From Dactylonectria macrodidyma (taxonomy: Eukaryota; Ascomycota; Sordariomycetes; Hypocreales; Nectriaceae), in NCBI GenBank assembly GCA_020744425.1, contig JAGMUV010000007.1, positions 2,604,001-2,668,000 of the forward strand: a DNA stretch of 64,000 bases, in the 5' to 3' direction. Both the position numbers and the translations under genes were made by a program. Below the pieces are notes generated by a model, which was not told the origin of the DNA, ran no database searches, and saw only the letters and a list, made by a program, of their open reading frames with translations. The first letter of the stretch is position 1. Every line of letters starts with the position of its first letter. Positions 57,971 to 64,000 of this stretch are shown piece after piece.

Positions 57971-59770
57971 GGTGTCTGTGCTCAGTATAGCGTTACAGAG
58001 CGATTGGAAGAGACAAGAACTGATGCAGCAGTTCCCAGAAGATTGACGGGGAAAGGGTAGAGTGATGGGATCGTGTTGGGTAGACGGTAGTTGGTCTCAA
58101 GTTGCTGGTGAGGTCACGGGCAGGCATGGGAAAGTTTTGTCCCGAAGGCCGGGTTGCTGACATAATGCTCTTTGGCCCTTCGACCAGCTGCTGCCGACTC
58201 GAGGCTAGCCCCACTAGTCCTAGCCGCTGAAACTCGCTGTGCCGCATCCGGATAGTGTGGAGAGTTCGAGATCTAGCCGCTTTAATGCAAGCTTTTTGTG
58301 GTCCAAAGTTAGTATCACTGCCGAATCCCGACCCTGAGGTACAGATCATGTTAGGGCGGCAATGCTAGCTAACGTACCTGCCCGTGACAAAACGAGAGCC
58401 AAGAGGAAGGACAGTTGATGATACGTCAATCAATTCGATACCCGCTCATTGAATTTACTTACTTTATAGGTACTTGCAAATCTTCATAGATAAATCAACG
58501 TTCAATCGTAATTTAACAGTTAAAGGAATGATCATTTTAATAATTATTATTTATTTAGACTAAGGTGTCAAAATTTAAATACCTATTATAACTTGTTCGC
58601 ATTTATCAAGCCTTTAAAACTGAGTATACATAGCTATTTTAACCCATGCATGCTAGGACTCCAACTCTTAGCAAGGGGGAAAAACAACATTACACTACAT
58701 ATAATAAAGCATTTACTTATCCTCTACTTTTATCAATAGATGCCGCGGGCGAGGCGAATCAATGCATTTGGGGCCAAGTTTTTGAGCGCCATCGAGGGTA
58801 TGGATAATCACAAGCACCTTTCTTCTCGACTCGGGGCCAATTCGTTCCCCTCAGGTTGCGGTGCGCGCGTACCCTCTCGGGCGCAATGACGGGCACCGGT
58901 TGCGGCTTGCCGGAGGGCCCGGGAACATCGGCATAGCGGGTGCGGTATTGCTGGAGTAATTACCTAGGTACGTAGCATGTTGATGAGGTCACCGGACAGT
59001 TTTGCACTACTAATTAGTGCTTGTCTCTTAAGTCTCTATATCGAGCGTCTTGTTCGCGTATCGTTAGTTATTCTATTGATTTGTTCCCATAACACTGTGC
59101 ATCTGCGGCGTAGGACAATTTGCACATAGTGGTCTCAACCGCTCAAGTCTTTCGTGGAAGTTCAAACGTCTACGTAAATATGCTGACCTGGAGGTGATGA
59201 CAATGATGACGACGATGACGATGACGAAATTGACATATGATAAGAACGGCATTTGATGTTGAGGCTGCTCTCCGAGTTCCGGGCTGTCCGGGCCATGACA
59301 ACCGGGTGCAAGACCGGCCGAGGCTCGACGGTTGCAGGCCCTATCCCTGAAGGTCCTTGATGCCCAGCTGCTGATCAAAGAGCTAAGGCATGCGGCACCC
59401 TCGGCGACAGCATCATTGCTGAACAAATACTCCGTTATTAGTGTTTAGGTATCTGGGGCTGACAGCTACACAACATGGTCCGAGAAGCGCCGTTCCGCCG
59501 GGACCGATCCAATCCAGCGTTGAAGGAAGCAGCACATAAAAGCACTTCAACGTCCTCCCTTCCTCCACTGACAACTTGAATCGACCGAGATCCTACCACC
59601 ACATTGCCCCATCTGGTATCTCATTTTGAACCCCGCCATATAACCCACCTGGTGGTCTCCTCGCTCCACGACAGTTGATTAACCACTGCGGTTCCTCAAG
59701 ACAATCGTGCCCTGGAAAGAAATATATGGTCTCGCTGAAAACCAACTCCCCATTCTTACAAACCACGTCG
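57971..59770. other. Intergenic / promoters of SR factor and sterol acyltransferase
   Basis: 1.8 kb between divergent genes. Includes a distinct AT-rich block (58441-58740) and a TACCTAGGTA palindrome (58961-58970). No gene recognised. Confidence 0.5.
58441..58740. other. AT-rich block
   Basis: About 300 bp of visibly AT-rich DNA (for example TAATAATTATTATTTATTTAG near 58536) with sharp edges against GC-richer flanks. No terminal repeats or coding frame seen. It could be a decayed, RIP-mutated repeat or simply a matrix-like spacer. Confidence 0.6.
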
Positions 59771-62102
59771 ATGGCAGCCTCTCGCACCTCCAACCTTGCC
59801 CCACTCTCCGGCTCCGATGGAACTGGCTCCGATGGAACTGGCTCCGATGGAACTGGCTCCGAGCCTGCCCCACCGCCCGCCGGTCATCCAGGACCCAGGT
59901 CCCTTGCAAACGCTCTACGCGCCGCTGGGATGAGTCTTGATGACCAGAGGGTAGGTTCCGAGACACCCAGCGAGGAGGACTACGATGAGAATGTACGCCC
60001 GAATCATGCGAACCCTCAAGTCCTACGGCGTCGTCGCCGCCGTTCCACCGATCAACTGGCGCCCACCAAGCCTTCGCCAGATATCGCCAATGACTTCATC
60101 GTGAAACCTGCGCATGGCATCGCTCGCCGTGACTCAGGTGTTCACATTGTTCTCGATGAAGACAAGAGTTTGCAGCAACTCTTACAAGCTAGTTCTCAAC
60201 GAGCACGAGATCCTTCGCCTCGCCACTCACGCAAGTTTGCCGACCTTGTCTTTACCAGGCAGTTCTCGGCATTCGATCGTCAAAATACGTCTTCTGTCAA
60301 TAGTCCATTCCACGGATTCTATACTTTATTCTGGCTTGCTGTCACGCTGTTCGTCTTCAAGATCTCAGCCAACAACTGGAGGATCTTTGGCAACCCATTT
60401 GGTACAAACGACATTATGAAAACCATGTTTCGTCGTGACGGTGTGTGCACACGACTGTGTCAAAGGAAAGAATCTCCCTAACTGATTTCTAGTGATTGTT
60501 TTGCTTCTTTCTGATGGAATCATGTGTGGTCTCACTGGAGTCAGCTGGCTAATTCAAACATTGGTCTTCAACCATTACCTCGACTGGGATCGGGGTGGAT
60601 GGGTTATCCAACATGTAAGCAACAATAAGGGCGACACGACTAGGAGAAGTCTGACTAATCTTGTGTAGATATGGCAGACATTTTTCATTGCTTGCGTAGT
60701 AGGCCTTACCCTCTGGCGAGACTGGCCGTGGACTCACACCGTCTTCTTCGTCCTCCACGGCATAGTCATGCTAATGAAGCAACACTCGTACGCCTTTTAC
60801 AACGGTTACCTCTCAACTGTCTTCAAAAAAAGGGCTGCCCTCTTGACCAAACTCAAGCAACTTGACCTTGTCCTTCCAACGATCGGGCCCTCACAGACCG
60901 ATCCTCCCGCCTCCGACATCTCTACACAACACCTCAAGGTTCCGCCATCGGCTGAACAGCGTAGAAAATCTGTTGCTCAGCTTCTTAATGACGAAGACAG
61001 TGATGTGGACAAGATATCTCGCGCTATTGCTTCGGAAAAACCATTGGACGACCAACAAATCGTTCTCTTTGAACGAATCATGAAGTGGGAGGTCAATGCT
61101 CTGGAGGACGAACTACAAGGCACCGCTAAAAGCTCGTTTCGCACATACCCAAATAACCTCACCATTTCGAACCATTATCAATGGATTCCTCTCCCCACAC
61201 TCGTGTATGAGCTTGAGTACCCACAGTCTTCCTCCATTAGTTGGCCATATGTTGCCGAGAAACTCGCTGCAATGATTGGAGTCTTATTCGTTATGATTCA
61301 GGTCTCACAGTACTCAATCTGTGAGCTTCCCAAACATAACTTATTTCTTTTGAGAAACAAGCTGACAATATACTACAGACCCAGTTGTGATGAAAACGCT
61401 GGAGATGAAACAAACAGGGGTGACACTTGCCGCTCGATTCCAGCAGTTCCCTTGGCTTCTTAGCGAGCTGATCTTTCCCTTCATGATGGAATATTTGGTA
61501 AGTCCAAAAACCTTGCTGTAGGGTGAGGGGAAGAGCTGACCATGGCTAGCTCGTGTGGTATCTCATCTGGGAGACAATTCTTAATATACTAGCAGAGCTT
61601 ACGTACTTTGCTGATCGAAGCTTTTACGATGCCTGGTGGAATAGTGGTAAGGCCCTCATTTATAAACATGTCAGCCTCAAGGCTGATCTTTCGATAACAG
61701 TCTCCTGGGACCAATTTGCCCGCGACTGGAACCGGCCCGTCCACATTTTTCTGCTGAGGCACGTGTATCACAGCTCTATCTCGTCCATGAAAGTCAACAA
61801 GCACACCGCCACTCTCATCACATTCTTCCTCTCAGCATGCGTTCATGAGCTTGTAATGTGGTGTTTGTTCAAGAAGCTTAGGGGCTATCTTCTTTTTCTT
61901 CAAATGTGCCAACTGCCGGTATGTCACAACACACTCTTACAGTATCCAACCTCTAGGCGTATGCTAAATCATGCATCGGAAGTTGGTGAGACTCAGCCGT
62001 ACCAAGTGGTTGAGGGGACGGAAAACTTTAGGTAATCTCATATTTTGGTTAGGAATTTTCACGGGACCGAGTCTCCTATGTAGTCTGTACCTTATTCTTT
62101 GA
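59771..62102 (+). CDS. ARE2: Sterol O-acyltransferase (ARE-type MBOAT)
   Basis: Seven exons: 59771-60440, 60493-60614, 60669-61320, 61379-61497, 61550-61646, 61701-61918, 61983-62102, giving 665 aa. All phases agree; an in-frame ATG at 59726 is an alternative start. The N-terminal 150 residues are disordered, with a GSDGT tandem repeat. Several transmembrane helices follow (for example TLFWLAVTLFVFKI). MBOAT/ACAT landmarks: FADRSFYDAWWNS, RDWNRPVHIFLLRHVYH, the catalytic His in ACVHELVMW, and the C-terminal LGNLIFWLGIFTGPSLLCSL. The usual FYxDWWN reads FYDAWWN here. Enzymes of this family esterify sterols with acyl-CoA in the ER for lipid-droplet storage. The symbol is by analogy with yeast ARE1/ARE2. 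Confidence 0.9.
59810..59863 (+). repeat. 15-bp coding tandem repeat (GSDGT)
   Basis: Three full copies of GGCTCCGATGGAACT plus a partial fourth, in frame in the sterol acyltransferase N-terminus. Confidence 0.95.
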
Positions 62103-62282
62103 AGGTTCCGATGGCATTTCTTACAAGTTACAATGGGGCACATGCTTCCAATTCAGCTGCTCACGCTCAGATGTGCAAAGACCCACAGTGGCAGACTATG
62201 AGTTGACTTTTTATTCATTTCTAGTGAAGACAGAACCCCAAGGCCGTGTAAACCAACCGCCCACAGTGAATCGGATTTGAAT

Positions 62283-64000
62283 TTACATCTTCTCATGGGC
62301 CGCCATGAGGGAGCCTGGTGGATGGCGTCAGAGTAGTGTTGCAGGGAGGCAAGTGCAAAAAATGCCTGGAGCAAGGGAACATTCTTACCAATGAAGGTTG
62401 TGACAAGACGGCTGCGAACTTGGCAAATATCCTCAGGAACCAACCAGATCGTTGCACCGAGCTTTCGAGCGATACTGATGCTCAGCTTGGCATTCATGTA
62501 GGCATCCTCATCAGTCTGACCAGATGTCACGAGGTCATAGTCCACGTAACTGCTCTTCATTCCGTTCAGAACATCGAGGAAGAAGATACCTGAGCCAATG
62601 GCTGGGTCCTTGAAGGATCGAATGGCAGAGTTCCTGCCACCCTTCTTCGACATGTCGTTGGCCCATCTCACCATTTCAGAATCAGTAATTTCTCGCTTGC
62701 CTAGCTTCTGAGCAAGTGAAGACAAAGTGACGGTAATGTCTTTGCGCATAAGCTGCCAGACCAACCCAAGAGTGAGGGTCCTCTGACCGTCTGTGATGTC
62801 AGCGCCCTGGATACCAACAAGCGAGAAGCCAACTTGCTTGCCCAACTCAATGACGTAGTTTGTATTCTCAACCGCTTTGAACCTTGACATTTCTCCTCCG
62901 TGTGCAGGTCGCTTGTTGACGTGGCGCAGGTTGACAGACCCGGGAATAACCTTCTCATAGGCTTGAAGAAGGATGCTGCCATCCCGTAGATCATCGAAAA
63001 ATGATACGACCGCGGGCTGAACATCCAGGCTGTTGAGCCAAAGCGTGAAGACCCTTGCCTCGCGTTCACCTTCGGCATCGAAGTCTTCCACCTCGAGCTT
63101 CTCCTCCTCAGTGATGGGGTCGAGAGCAGGGTGGTTGTTGAACAGATTGGCGACAAAAGCTAGGTTGAGCTTCGGGTTTCCAGCGACGAGCGACTTGGGA
63201 GTGAGGAACTTGCGACAATCGAGCTTCTCAGCCTCTTGAAGAACACCTTCCGCCCTCTCTAGAAGGTCCCGGGTTTGCAGTGGGGCGCGGGTGCATCCGT
63301 ATTCGTGGCCAATCTGCGACAAGAGCACAGCGTAGTTTTCTCCATCTTTGACATCGGTTGAGAAATTGGCTACTCTATGACGAGGTGTCAGTCATGGCAA
63401 CAGTTGCGGCGGAGTGAGCGTACCTTCGGGGCCAATTGGCTGCTTTAAGATGGTAGTTAACCCATCGAAGAAGGATTTGCTCAGGGGGTAACCTGAGAAA
63501 CTGCTCGAGAGTCTCATCCTCGTCCAACAAACGATAAAGCTCCGGGTGGAGTTTGATGTCAATCTTGCCCAAGAGTCCGCGACGAATGACCTGCCAAATC
63601 AGGCCCAGAATGAGGTGTTCCCTGACCTCGATGATGTCTCCAGCACCGATGTTGACAACGGAGCAGCCAATTCCCTTGGCGGATTCGATGACAATGTTGT
63701 TGTTTTCGCTCATCTGGAAAGCATTGAGATTTTTGGTCTTCTTGCCAGGCAGGTTGAGGACTCGCTCGTCGATCGTGTCCGGGACACTATCATTGATGAG
63801 CTTGGCCAATACTAGACCATCCTTGCACTCGTCAAACATCTCAAAAGTGTCGGTAGGAAAAGGCAGGCGACTGGCAATATCGGGATCACCGGCCAGGACG
63901 GCATTTATATGGCGAGTGAACTCGGTTCGCTCATCCTCGTTGATGGTGTGGGTGATGTTGGCGTTGGAACCTTGAACGTGAATCTTACCACTCACGCTGC
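62283..64000 (-). CDS. SAC6: Fimbrin (plastin/Sac6), 3' part
   Basis: Partial gene running off the right edge. Visible exons: 64000(open)-63424, 63374-62389, 62314-62283 (TAA). The tiny last exon is found by joining VTTFIG through donor GTAAGA and acceptor CACCAG to SLMAAHEKM. Four calponin-homology segments are visible in order: about EFTRHINAVLAGD onward (CH1), ILLRWVNYHLKAANWPRR (CH2), EREARVFTLWLNSLDVQP (CH3) and MVRWANDMSKKGG (CH4), arranged as the two actin-binding domains of fimbrin. The frame is open to the window edge and the EF-hand N-terminus is not in the window. Fimbrin bundles actin filaments in patches, rings and cables and is needed for endocytosis and polarised growth. Confidence 0.94.

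Overview
The window is nuclear DNA from a filamentous ascomycete. Genes are packed on both strands, about one per 2 to 3 kb. Introns are short (mostly 50 to 110 nt), with GTRNGY-type donors, CTAAC/CTGAC-like branch sites and YAG acceptors. The encoded families (CFEM surface protein, SART3-type Prp24, DHX29-like helicase, RACK1, fungal COX VIIa, Som1) and the intergenic TAGGTA/TACCTA motifs suggest Pezizomycotina, probably Sordariomycetes. The genus cannot be read from the sequence.

Layout. 0-7 kb: the 3' part of a CECR5-type HAD hydrolase, a RecA/Rad51-like gene, SOM1, a tiny four-exon COX9, and mitochondrial ribosomal protein uL22m. COX9 and uL22m are divergent and share about 300 bp of upstream DNA. 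7.2-8.4 kb: a CFEM-domain membrane protein. 8.4-14.2 kb: almost 6 kb in which I find no credible gene. 14.2-32.3 kb: PRP24, a 7-exon DHX29-like helicase and GCN1 (about 2,699 aa). 33-40 kb: ribosomal protein eL19, mitochondrial serine hydroxymethyltransferase, and a 927-residue isochorismatase-AlkB-GST fusion protein. 42-50 kb: TAF8, RACK1/Cpc2, OST3/6, and an unassigned nuclear-looking coiled-coil protein. 50.5-64 kb: mitochondrial rRNA methyltransferase MRM2, ribosomal protein eL18, a mitochondrial carrier of the YPR011C type, an SR splicing factor, a sterol O-acyltransferase, and the 3' part of fimbrin.

The content is mainly housekeeping. Two themes recur. One is gene expression and translation: GCN1 and RACK1/Cpc2 (both tied to general amino acid control), eL18, eL19, DHX29-like, TAF8, PRP24 and the SR factor. 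The other is mitochondrial biogenesis: SOM1, COX9, uL22m, MRM2, the carrier and SHMT. I saw no tRNA, rRNA, intact transposon, secondary-metabolite cluster or CRISPR array. Gene models were spliced by hand from visible GT/AG signals and reading-frame continuity. The most unusual single object is the three-domain fusion at 37.4-40.2 kb.
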